Program-made: the position numbers and the translations under genes
Source: Actinomycetales bacterium UBA1383
Lineage (GTDB): Bacteria > Actinomycetota > Actinomycetes > Actinomycetales > Actinomycetaceae
NCBI GenBank assembly: GCA_002305415.1
Contig: DBQX01000064.1
Location: forward strand, 1 to 19,821
Reading direction: 5' to 3'
DNA: 19,821 bases
The notes under the pieces: generated by a model
Told to the model about the DNA's origin: nothing
The model's database searches: none
The model's input: the letters and a program-made list of their open reading frames with translations, nothing else
In this document: positions 6,720-14,184 of the stretch, piece after piece
Numbering within the stretch: the first letter of the stretch is position 1
How the letters are laid out: every line of letters begins with the position of its first letter

Positions 6720-8798
6720 ATGCGCACTTCCGTTCCCCTGGTGGCCGTTGCCGTGTTCCTCCTCCTGACTGGAGCACCCCTTGCGCCCGCCACCGGGTCT
6801 GTCGACTCCGATCCGGTATCCGGATCGTCAGCCACCATCGCACCGATCGAGCAGTCCCTTGAGGACGCCACTCCCGTTGAGGCACAGGCCGACGTCGTGG
6901 AGCTCGCCGAGGCCGCCTCACCAGCGATGTCCCCCGCAGGATTCGACCGGGTGGTCGTCAGCGCAGAGGTCCCGGCACTCGCCGTCGTGGGGGTGACGTG
7001 GGATCAGGGGACGGGATCGGACGGCCTGACCGTCCGGATGCGGAACCTCGAGAATGGCGTCTGGACGGGGTGGTCGGACATGGAGCTCGACGAGGCCGAA
7101 GGTGCCGGTCGTGGGGGCACCGAGCCGATGGCGGTGCTCGAGGCCACGAACGTCGAGGTCGAGGTGACCGCTCCGTCCGGAGAGGGCCCCCAGAACGCGC
7201 GGATCCACGTCATCGACCCCGGTCGTGGCGCCGCCGACGGCGACGCGCCGCCCGTCCCGGCATCGGCGTCGACCGGGGGTGGGATGTCCCCGCTCGCCCT
7301 TGCCGCTCTGTTGACCGGCGTGCCGCAGGTGTACAGCCGCGCGGGCTGGGGAGCGGACGAGACGATCCGGACCTGGCGACCGGAACTCGGTGAGGTCACG
7401 GGTGCGGTGATCCACCACACCGCAGGCCGCAACGACTACACGGCGGAGGATGTACCGGCCATCATCCGGGGCATCTACCACTACCATGCGGTCGGCCGTG
7501 AGTGGGGAGACATCGGGTACAACGCCGTGGTCGACAAGTTCGGGCGGATCTGGGAGGGCCGTTTCGGTGGAATCACCCACCCGGTCATCGGAGCACATGC
7601 CAAGGGTGTGAACTCGACCACGTTCGGCATCTCCCTCATGGGTGACTACACCGAGGAGGAGGTTCCGGACGTCGCCATGCGGGCCATGGCACAGATGACC
7701 GCGTGGAAGTTCGCGATCCACGGGATCACACCTGAGGGAGCTGCGGTGGGGCTCGAGGGAGAGGAACTACCGGAACGGGTGATCGGACATCGGGACGTGG
7801 CCCTGACGGCCTGTCCGGGTGACGCGTTCTACCCGCGGATGGACGAGTTGCGCGGACTCGTGGCGGACCTCTACGCGACCGTGCCGGCGTACGCGCAACC
7901 TGATCCACACTCTGTGCGTCTGGCGGGGCCGGATCGGTTCGCCACCTCGGCAGCGACGTCCCAGTGGATCTTCCGCAGTCCTGAGGTGGTGTACGTGGCC
8001 ACCGGTTTCGAGTACGCTGACGCTCTCGCCGCGTCTCCCGCCGCAGCGCTCACGGGTTCACCCGTCCTGCTCGTCCGTCCCGACGGGGTTCCTGAAGCCG
8101 TGGCCGCAGAGCTCGAACGCATGCAGCCCGCCACCATCAGGGTCCTCGGTGGAGCGGCGGCCGTCTCCGGCGTGGCCCTCGCCGAACTCGGGGAGCTTGC
8201 CGAGACTGTCGAGGTCGTCGCGGGCGTGGACCGTTACGAGACCGCGGCGCTCATGAGCCTCCAATCCTGGGAGGAGGGCGCCGAAACTGTGTACCTCGCG
8301 TCTGGCCAGTCGACGCCCGACGCCCTGGGCGCGGCAGCTGCGGCAGCCGAGGAGACAGCACCCCTTCTCCTTGTCAAGAAGGATGACGTGGCCGAGGCGA
8401 CAGTGGCCGAACTCGAGCGGCTGGCACCGAACCGCGTTGTCGTGGTTGGCGGAGAGGCCGCGGTCGGGGACGGCGTACTCGCCGAGATCTCCGAACTCCT
8501 TCCGGGGGCCACGCTCGAGCGGGTTGGGGGCGTGGACCGGTATGCGACGTCGGCCCTGCTGGTGGAGCGGTTGTGGGACAGCACGAGCGGGGTGTTCCAT
8601 GCCACAGGAGTCACGTGGCCAGACGCGCTGAGCGCGAGTTCTGCGGCGGCGGAGAAGGGCGCGCCCGTACTCATAGTGAAGGCCGCGTGCGCACCCTCGA
8701 CCATCCGTGACCTTCTGGGTGAGCTCGATCCCGCGGTCGAGTTCGTGGTCGGCGGCACCTCCGCGGTGGCCGATGGGGCGTCCGGAACGGACTGCTGA
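6720..8798 (+). CDS. Secreted N-acetylmuramoyl-L-alanine amidase (PGRP/Amidase_2) with three CWB2 modules
   Basis: The 692-residue protein starts with a signal peptide (residues 1-~25) and a beta-rich N-terminal region (~75-170). The amidase/PGRP domain covers ~204-385. Zinc ligands are visible in VIHHTAG (His232/233), GHRD (His357) and CPGD (Cys365); the His-x7-Cys spacing equals that of T7 lysozyme. GDIGYNAVV supplies the active-site tyrosine (Tyr267). Three CWB2 modules follow at ~398-490, 497-590 and 598-690, each with the [AG]xDRxxT start, a DAL motif and an LL-type motif before a VxGG strand. It should cleave the muramoyl-alanine bond of peptidoglycan while held on a wall polymer by the CWB2 trimer. 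AGGAGG lies 7 bases before the ATG. Its stop is 5 bp before a glycosyltransferase, so hydrolase and glycan genes share a message. Confidence 0.93.
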   Translation: MRTSVPLVAVAVFLLLTGAPLAPATGSVDSDPVSGSSATIAPIEQSLEDATPVEAQADVVELAEAASPAMSPAGFDRVVVSAEVPALAVVGVTWDQGTGSDGLTVRMRNLENGVWTGWSDMELDEAEGAGRGGTEPMAVLEATNVEVEVTAPSGEGPQNARIHVIDPGRGAADGDAPPVPASASTGGGMSPLALAALLTGVPQVYSRAGWGADETIRTWRPELGEVTGAVIHHTAGRNDYTAEDVPAIIRGIYHYHAVGREWGDIGYNAVVDKFGRIWEGRFGGITHPVIGAHAKGVNSTTFGISLMGDYTEEEVPDVAMRAMAQMTAWKFAIHGITPEGAAVGLEGEELPERVIGHRDVALTACPGDAFYPRMDELRGLVADLYATVPAYAQPDPHSVRLAGPDRFATSAATSQWIFRSPEVVYVATGFEYADALAASPAAALTGSPVLLVRPDGVPEAVAAELERMQPATIRVLGGAAAVSGVALAELGELAETVEVVAGVDRYETAALMSLQSWEEGAETVYLASGQSTPDALGAAAAAAEETAPLLLVKKDDVAEATVAELERLAPNRVVVVGGEAAVGDGVLAEISELLPGATLERVGGVDRYATSALLVERLWDSTSGVFHATGVTWPDALSASSAAAEKGAPVLIVKAACAPSTIRDLLGELDPAVEFVVGGTSAVADGASGTDC

Positions 8799-8803
8799 CG
8801 GCC

Positions 8804-9868
8804 GTGACGGACATCCGCGTCCTCCACGTCAACGATGCAGCCTTCACCACCACGAACCTCCTCAGGGAGGCTCAGCGACGGGGGCTCCCGTGGCGGTATC
8901 TTCCGATCGCTGTGGCCGATCCGGCATGGCACGGCATGTCAGGACATCTGAGCCGCGCGGTCCGCGGGCTGCGCTGGGAGGCCCGTCTGGCCCGGCATGC
9001 CGTGTCCGCCAACCTCCTGCACGTCCACGTGGCCTCCGTCGTCCGCCACACGGCGTGGGTGCCACGCCCGTATGTCCTCCACCTCCACGGTACGGACATC
9101 CGAACCCACCAGTACCAGGATGAGCACGCCGCGCTGATCCGGCGATCCGTGGAGCGGGCCGCCGCCGTCCTGTACTCCACGCCGGACCTGGCCGAGCACG
9201 TGCGCTGGCGCCCGGATGCGGCTCTGCTCCCCGTACCCATCGACGTCGCTGCCCTCCCGGCGTGGCGGCCCGACCCACAACCCACGGTCGTCTTCGCCTC
9301 GCGGTGGGAGGCCGTCAAGGGACTCGGCGTCCAAGTGGCCGTCGCGGACTCGCTACGACGCGACGCGCCGGACGTGCGCCTCCTGGGGGTCGACTGGGGG
9401 AGCGGCGCCGCTGAGGCCCGCGCGCACGGAGTCGAACTGGTGCCCCGACTGCGCCACGAGCAGTTCCTCGGCCTCCTCGCCACGGCACACGTGGTCATCG
9501 GGCAACCGACCGGGATGCTCGCGGCCAGCGAACTGGAGGCGCTCGGCATTGGGGTGCCCGTCGTCGCCTCCTTGGAGCCACGGTGGTACCTGCCGGACTC
9601 GGTCGCGGTGCCGCCGGTGCTGGGAGGGCTCGCCGTCGGGCGCGCTCACCACCTCCCACCCCAGGACCCCGATCACGCCGGATCACCGACACCTGCCGCT
9701 GGGGACGTGGAGGCGCTCGCCGAGGCGCTCGCGCACGAGGTGATCACTGCCCTCGCTGACCCGCCGGCCATCTCCTCACGATTGGACGGGCCGGCGTGGC
9801 TGGTCCGCGAGCACGGCACCGCCCGCGCCGTCGACCAGTTGTTCGAGTTGTACGCGCGGCTGCGATGA
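8804..9868 (+). CDS. Glycosyltransferase, GT4-like
   Basis: The 354-residue protein reads as a GT-B glycosyltransferase. The N-terminal domain begins IRVLHVNDAAFTTTNLLREA and contains YVLHLHGTDIRTHQY, the HGTD motif found in many GT4 enzymes. The C-terminal domain begins near TVVFASRWEAVKGLG and has the donor-site-like segment QPTGMLAASELEALGIGVPVVAS, split here as QPTGMLAASELEAL and GIGVPVVAS. The GTG at 8804 is 5 bp after the amidase stop and is the only reasonable start, with a weak GGAACGG upstream. No membrane segment is seen, so it is cytoplasmic or peripheral. Sugar and linkage are not readable. It is the second gene of the amidase-glycosyltransferase-flippase operon. Confidence 0.8.
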   Translation: MTDIRVLHVNDAAFTTTNLLREAQRRGLPWRYLPIAVADPAWHGMSGHLSRAVRGLRWEARLARHAVSANLLHVHVASVVRHTAWVPRPYVLHLHGTDIRTHQYQDEHAALIRRSVERAAAVLYSTPDLAEHVRWRPDAALLPVPIDVAALPAWRPDPQPTVVFASRWEAVKGLGVQVAVADSLRRDAPDVRLLGVDWGSGAAEARAHGVELVPRLRHEQFLGLLATAHVVIGQPTGMLAASELEALGIGVPVVASLEPRWYLPDSVAVPPVLGGLAVGRAHHLPPQDPDHAGSPTPAAGDVEALAEALAHEVITALADPPAISSRLDGPAWLVREHGTARAVDQLFELYARLR

Positions 9869-9908
9869 CGGCCGGCGGCGTGGACCGCCCCGCGGTCACG
9901 ATGGGAGG

Positions 9909-9938
9909 ATGGGCCGCATGATCGAGGCCGGCTGCTGA
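9909..9938 (+). promoter_or_regulatory. Tiny upstream reading frame overlapping the next gene (TGATG)
   Basis: In the 69-bp gap before the next glycosyltransferase, ATG 9909 (MGRMIEAGC) or ATG 9918 (MIEAGC) opens a frame whose TGA at 9936-9938 overlaps the downstream ATG at 9938. GGGAGG (9903-9908) sits 9 bases before the ATG at 9918, whereas the glycosyltransferase ATG has no close ribosome site. Ribosomes may load here and restart. It may instead be chance. Confidence 0.25.
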
Positions 9939-11044
9939 TGGCACGCATCCTGGTGGTGACCGTGGCGCACCCGCCGGAGGACGCCCGCATCCGCCACCGC
10001 GAGATTGCCGCCATGGTGGAGTTCGGCCACGAGGTGACGTACGCGGCCCCGTTCCGTGCCTTCGGCGCCACACAGCCGGAGGGCCTGCGGTGCATCGACC
10101 TGCCGCGCTCGTCCGGCGCCCTGGTTCGCCGGCTCCCCGCCGTGGTGGCCGCCGCTCGCCTGATGGTCCGGGAGCGTGGCTCCCAGGATCTGGTGCTCAT
10201 CCACGATCCCGAACTCCTGCCGGCGCTCGCCCTCCTCCGATGCACTCCCCACCACCCGGTCACTGTGTGGGACGTGCACGAGGACGTCCCCGCCCAGGTG
10301 GGCATGCTCGCGTTGCCGACTCCGGTCAAGGTGGCCGCCTCCCGGGCACTCGCCCTGGTCGAGGCCGTGGCGGAGCGCTCATTCCACCTCCTGCTCGCGG
10401 AGACCGCCTACCAGCAGCGATTTCGCCGCCGGCATCCGGTGGTGCCGAACAGCGTCCGGGTACCTCCCGGGGGACCTTGGCCCGCGGAGGATCACCCGCG
10501 CGTGGTCTACCTCGGTGCCCTGACCCGCGCGCGTGGCTCGGACGAGCTGATCGCCCTGGCCCAGCGTCTCCCCGAGGTGGAAGTGGAGGTGCTCGGCAAT
10601 GCCAAGGCGGATGTTGAGGAGGGCCTCCGGGCCGCGGCTGCACGCCTGGCGAACCTCACGTACCGAGGGTTCGTGCCCAACAACGAGGCGCTCGCCCGGT
10701 TGCCCGGTGCGCTCGCCGGACTCAGCCTGCTCCATGACGAGGCCAACTACGCACACTCCGAGCCCACCAAGATCATGGAGTACATGGCCCACGGGGTTCC
10801 GAGCATCACCACTCCGAACGAGGCCTCGCGGGAGCTGGTGGAACGCACCGAATCGGGTGTGGTCGTGGGATTTGGCGACGTCGAGGCGGTGGCTCGCGTG
10901 ATCCGGACCTGGGACCGCGACCGAGCCGCCCGGGACGTGATCGCGGGCCGCGCCTACGCGGCGGCCTCCGGCCGCGACTGGAACGTCGACGGCGCCCGCT
11001 TCGCCCGCATCTTGCAGGAGTGGGTGGAAGCGGCGCGGGAGTGA
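9938..11044 (+). CDS. GT4-family glycosyltransferase
   Basis: A 368-residue GT-B enzyme. It starts MARILVVTVAHPPEDARIRHREIAAMVEFGHEV, shown as MARILVVTVAHPPEDAR and HREIAAMVEFGHEV, a classic acceptor-domain Rossmann start. VWDVHEDVPAQ lies at ~110-120. The donor domain begins VVYLGALTRARGSDELI, and EPTKIMEYMAHGVPSITTPN (~272-291) is the nucleotide-sugar clamp of GT4 enzymes, with the paired glutamates spaced as in WbuB-like members. It is probably cytoplasmic at the membrane, adding a sugar to a lipid-linked chain; the donor is unknown. The start is fixed at ATG 9938 because the frame upstream lacks other starts and homology begins at once. The stop overlaps the flippase start by 4 bases (GTGA), which indicates translational coupling. 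Confidence 0.87.
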   Translation: MARILVVTVAHPPEDARIRHREIAAMVEFGHEVTYAAPFRAFGATQPEGLRCIDLPRSSGALVRRLPAVVAAARLMVRERGSQDLVLIHDPELLPALALLRCTPHHPVTVWDVHEDVPAQVGMLALPTPVKVAASRALALVEAVAERSFHLLLAETAYQQRFRRRHPVVPNSVRVPPGGPWPAEDHPRVVYLGALTRARGSDELIALAQRLPEVEVEVLGNAKADVEEGLRAAAARLANLTYRGFVPNNEALARLPGALAGLSLLHDEANYAHSEPTKIMEYMAHGVPSITTPNEASRELVERTESGVVVGFGDVEAVARVIRTWDRDRAARDVIAGRAYAAASGRDWNVDGARFARILQEWVEAARE

Positions 11045-12432
11045 GCGGCGGCCGCATCGTCCGCGATTCTGCCGCGAGCACCCTGGGAGTTCTGCTGCAG
11101 GGTGGGGCGCGCTTCCTCGTCTCCGTGATGGTGGGCCGCATCGCTGGCCCGGCCGCGTTGGCGACCTTGAGCGGGTCACTCTCGCTCGCATCCACCGCCA
11201 GCCTGCTCTGGCCGACCTCCGCTGGGCAGGCCGCCTCCATCCTCCTGGCGCGGGAGGAGGCCGCCGGCCGGGAGCACCTCGTCCCTGCGGTCCAACGTCG
11301 GCTGGCGCGCACTACGGCCGTCGCAGTAACCGTGGCGGCGCCCGTCGTCGCGATCGTGGCCGCTGGGTTCCTTGGACTCGGATGGGTGACCGCTGTGTGG
11401 GCAGCCGCCCTGACAGCCACCTTCTCGGCCTACAATCTGGTCCGCGGCGTTCAGTTCGGCCGTGGCCGCGTCATGAAGGCCACGCTGTGGGAGGGGATCA
11501 GCGCAGTCACCACGCTCTCGCTCCTGGCCCTCGTCCTGCTTGCCGACCTGCCGGGATCTCTCCTCCTTCCGCTGACGGTCGGGTACGCGGCGTACGCGAT
11601 CGGTGGATGGCCACGGGGATCGCCTCCCACGGCTCCACTTCCAGTGCCCCTTCGCCGGGAGATCGATTCCTTCGTGCTCTGGGGAGCGCTCGGCACCCTC
11701 GCGTCCACTGGACTGCTGCAACTCTCCATGGTCATCGCCGTTGCCACGGAGAGCAGGGATGACGCGGGGATGTACGCGGCCGCCATCTCGCTCGCGACTC
11801 CGGCATCGATGCTGGCGGTCGCGTTCTCCATGGCGCTCGCCCCCACCATGGCGCGGTCCGTGGGCCGATCGGACCCCGGCGTTCTTGCCACGCAGACGGA
11901 CACTGCGACTCGGGCCCTCGTGGGTGGGCTCGTGCTTGCGTTCGGCAGCATCTTCGTGGTCGCCGCGCCGCTCGTCGAACTCGTCTACGGCGAACGCTAC
12001 GGTCCGGCGGTGCCGTTGCTGCGTATCCTGCTGGTCGCCGTGCTTTTCGCCTCGCTCCCCGCGGCAGCGACGAACTCGATCACGACGGCGGGACCGGCCG
12101 GTGTCCGCACAGCCGCACTCATGGCTGTTGCGAGCATGCTGCTGGGACTCGTCGCGATTGCCTTCCTGTCCTCCCGTTTGGGTGTCACGGGCGTGGCGGT
12201 GGGATTCCTCGCCGGGACTCTGCTTCGGGCGGCTCTACCCCTCGGGCACGTCTGGCGCCGTGACCGGCAGCGGTGGAGCGGTCTCACCCTTCGGACGGTT
12301 GCGGGCGTGGCAGCACTTTCGGGTATTGCCGCACTCGAGGGGATCGCCCCACTTTTGAGCGTATTTCTGGCGGTTCTGCTCGGCGTCATCTGGCTCGCGA
12401 TCTCGTGGCGTGACCTGCGAGGACGGCTCTGA
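11041..12432 (+). CDS. Wzx-type polysaccharide flippase (MOP/MATE superfamily)
   Basis: The 463-residue protein has roughly 12-14 hydrophobic segments and the opening of polysaccharide transporters, RIVRDSAASTLGVLLQGGAR, followed by a VSVMVGRIAGPAALATLSG segment. VYGERYGPAVPLLRILL in the second half is the conserved YGxxYxxAxxxLxIL region of Wzx-like flippases. GTG 11041 shares the GTGA with the preceding stop; a GTG at 11020 would add seven residues but lies on its own ribosome site. The family moves undecaprenyl-pyrophosphate-linked glycans from the inner to the outer membrane face. Its place after two glycosyltransferases suggests it exports the glycan they build. No Wzy polymerase or priming transferase is in the window. 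Confidence 0.88.
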   Translation: MSGGRIVRDSAASTLGVLLQGGARFLVSVMVGRIAGPAALATLSGSLSLASTASLLWPTSAGQAASILLAREEAAGREHLVPAVQRRLARTTAVAVTVAAPVVAIVAAGFLGLGWVTAVWAAALTATFSAYNLVRGVQFGRGRVMKATLWEGISAVTTLSLLALVLLADLPGSLLLPLTVGYAAYAIGGWPRGSPPTAPLPVPLRREIDSFVLWGALGTLASTGLLQLSMVIAVATESRDDAGMYAAAISLATPASMLAVAFSMALAPTMARSVGRSDPGVLATQTDTATRALVGGLVLAFGSIFVVAAPLVELVYGERYGPAVPLLRILLVAVLFASLPAAATNSITTAGPAGVRTAALMAVASMLLGLVAIAFLSSRLGVTGVAVGFLAGTLLRAALPLGHVWRRDRQRWSGLTLRTVAGVAALSGIAALEGIAPLLSVFLAVLLGVIWLAISWRDLRGRL

Positions 12433-12497
12433 AGTGCTGCGACTGCCCTCCGACACCTAATCGTGATCAGTCTGTGAAGACAGGCGCGTCGATAAAC

Positions 12498-12527
12498 TTG
12501 CGTCCGTGCCGTCCACCCCGTTAGTGT
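12498..12527 (+). promoter_or_regulatory. Likely sigma-A-type promoter for the CWB2 surface protein
   Basis: TTGCGT (12498-12503) and TAGTGT (12522-12527) are separated by 18 bases in the 214-bp gap after the flippase. Transcription would start near 12534, leaving a leader of about 113 bases before the ATG at 12647. Match quality is moderate. Confidence 0.4.
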
Positions 12528-12551
12528 GGCGAGTGTTCTCCTCAGAAGGGC

Positions 12552-12581
12552 GAGGCTCGCAGGGGGGAGGGAGGCTCCCTC
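12552..12581 (+). promoter_or_regulatory. GC-rich repeat and hairpin in the leader of the CWB2 gene
   Basis: The leader contains GAGGCTC twice (12552-12558 and 12571-12577) and a short hairpin GAGGG-AGGCT-CCCTC at 12567-12581. No T-run follows, so it is not a terminator. No known riboswitch core was recognised. It may affect message stability or translation. Confidence 0.2.
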
Positions 12582-12646
12582 ATCTCGGCAACGTCGCCAG
12601 TGGGAGGCAATGGGTATCCATAATCTGACCGAGGAGGTCCGCTCGT

Positions 12647-14026
12647 ATGAGCAACAAGATCCGTCGTGGCGCCATCGCCACGCTCGCCGCGGGAGCGATG
12701 TCGCTCTCGCTGGTACCGTCGGCCTTTGCGGCCCTTGACGACAGCGACGGCGCTCCGCCCGTCATCGTCCCCGAGGAGGAGATCTCCGAGGCTGAGGTGT
12801 TCCGCATCGCTGATGTGGACCGCATCGCCACCGCCATCGAGGCGTCGCAGTCGCGCACCGACTGGGGCCAGATCTACTCCAACACCCAGTTGGTGTGGGA
12901 CTGCTCCGTTTCCGGGTTCTGGATGGACGGCATGCCCGTCTTCCACGACGGCTGGGAGGTGGGCGACTACTACTTCCCGGTCTGGGATTCCCCGCACCAG
13001 CCGCGTCCTTCGGACCCGCAGGTCCGTTGCGAGGTTGTCGAGGGTGAAACCACGACGTGGGGCAAGATGGACATCATCGTGGCCCGCGCGGACGAGTACT
13101 CTGACGCACTCGCCGCGGCCCCGCTGGCCGATGTGGTTGACGCGCCCATCCTGCTGAACCCGACCGCTTCCCTCCGGGCGGACGTTGCAGCCGAGATCGA
13201 GCGGCTTGCTGACGTTGCCAATGGCGACGGCGACCGCGAGGGTTGGGTCACCGTCCACCTGCTCGGTGGCACCAATGCGCTGTCGCACGATGTCGAGAAC
13301 GCGATTGACCGGATCGACGGCGTTGACCGCACCCTGCGCTACCAGGGCATCGACCGCTACCAGACCGCGGTGAACATCGCCGAGGTCACTGTCGACAGCT
13401 ACGGCCTCGAGTCCGGCGCCGACGGGAACGACGTCAACGTCTACCTGACCACCGGCATCAACTTCCCGGACGCGCTCGCCGCTGGCGCCGCTGCCGCGAA
13501 CAACGACGGCGTTGTGCTCCTCACCAAGGGCACCGTGCTCGACTCCCGCAACTTCACCGACCAGTTCCTGATCGACCTCGAGCTCTGGGTTGACGACGAC
13601 CGCTGGGACATCAACACCTCCGAGATCTTCGCGGTGGGTGGCCCCTCGGCGACCGCTGCTGCCGACTTCGACATCCGCCTCGCGGACGAGTTCGTCGGTG
13701 TGGACCGTTACGAGACCGCAACGCTGACCGCTGAGGGCGTCTTCGACCTCGACCTGGACGGCGTGGACAACTTCGCCGTCGTCTCCGGCGAGGGCTTCGC
13801 GGACGCTCTGGTGGCCTCCGGCTACATCGCCAACCTCGACGGACCGCTCCTGCTCACCAGGGCGACCTCGCTGACCGACGTGACCGCCGACTACCTGTTC
13901 GACAACGTGGAGGACGGCGACCGCATCTTCACCTTCGGTGGCCCGGACTCGCTCCGGCTCGCGGTGACGGACGCTATCCGCGACCTCCTCATGGAGAAGT
14001 TCGAGATCGACCCTGAAATCAGCTGA
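12647..14026 (+). CDS. Secreted acidic CWB2 surface protein, S-layer-like, with a Trp/Cys insertion
   Basis: The 459-residue protein has a signal peptide ending at SAFA (cleavage near 28/29) and three diverged CWB2 modules at ~52-220, 229-345 and 346-445 (starts ADVDRIATA, QGIDRYQTA, VGVDRYETA; DAL at 153-155, 275-277 and 386-388). It has no enzymatic domain. The first module is interrupted at ~70-140 by an insertion with six tryptophans and the protein's only two cysteines (Cys86, Cys128), which could form a disulfide once exported. The protein is rich in Asp/Glu. GAGGAGG lies 9 bases before the ATG, a promoter and long leader lie upstream, and a perfect hairpin follows, all consistent with a separate, strongly expressed unit. 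Family knowledge: three CWB2 modules bind an anionic wall polymer. A major surface-layer role is inference. Confidence 0.88.
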   Translation: MSNKIRRGAIATLAAGAMSLSLVPSAFAALDDSDGAPPVIVPEEEISEAEVFRIADVDRIATAIEASQSRTDWGQIYSNTQLVWDCSVSGFWMDGMPVFHDGWEVGDYYFPVWDSPHQPRPSDPQVRCEVVEGETTTWGKMDIIVARADEYSDALAAAPLADVVDAPILLNPTASLRADVAAEIERLADVANGDGDREGWVTVHLLGGTNALSHDVENAIDRIDGVDRTLRYQGIDRYQTAVNIAEVTVDSYGLESGADGNDVNVYLTTGINFPDALAAGAAAANNDGVVLLTKGTVLDSRNFTDQFLIDLELWVDDDRWDINTSEIFAVGGPSATAAADFDIRLADEFVGVDRYETATLTAEGVFDLDLDGVDNFAVVSGEGFADALVASGYIANLDGPLLLTRATSLTDVTADYLFDNVEDGDRIFTFGGPDSLRLAVTDAIRDLLMEKFEIDPEIS

Positions 14027-14057
14027 CCAGCTGGTTTGACCGTCAGTTCTGATCACT

Positions 14058-14087
14058 GAGGGCCCCCCGCTTTCGCGGGGGGCCCTC
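14058..14087 (+). terminator. Strong hairpin terminator after the CWB2 surface protein
   Basis: A perfect 13-bp stem (GAGGGCCCCCCGC, 14058-14070, pairing with 14075-14087) closes a TTTC loop, 31 bases after the stop at 14026. It is followed by GGCTTGT, a weak U-tract typical of GC-rich genomes. It should isolate this gene from the next one. Confidence 0.85.
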
Positions 14088-14184
14088 GGCTTGTCACCCG
14101 ACACCACGCCAGCCCGAAAGCTGCAGGTGCGCACTGGTGCTGGCGTACGCTGGATGGCACACCGGGCAACGAGAGGAAATGGCG

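Noticed and set aside
12534..12646. c-di-AMP (ydaO-type) riboswitch in the CWB2 leader
   Set aside because: The GGGAGGCA stretch is reminiscent, but the conserved core segments could not be found.
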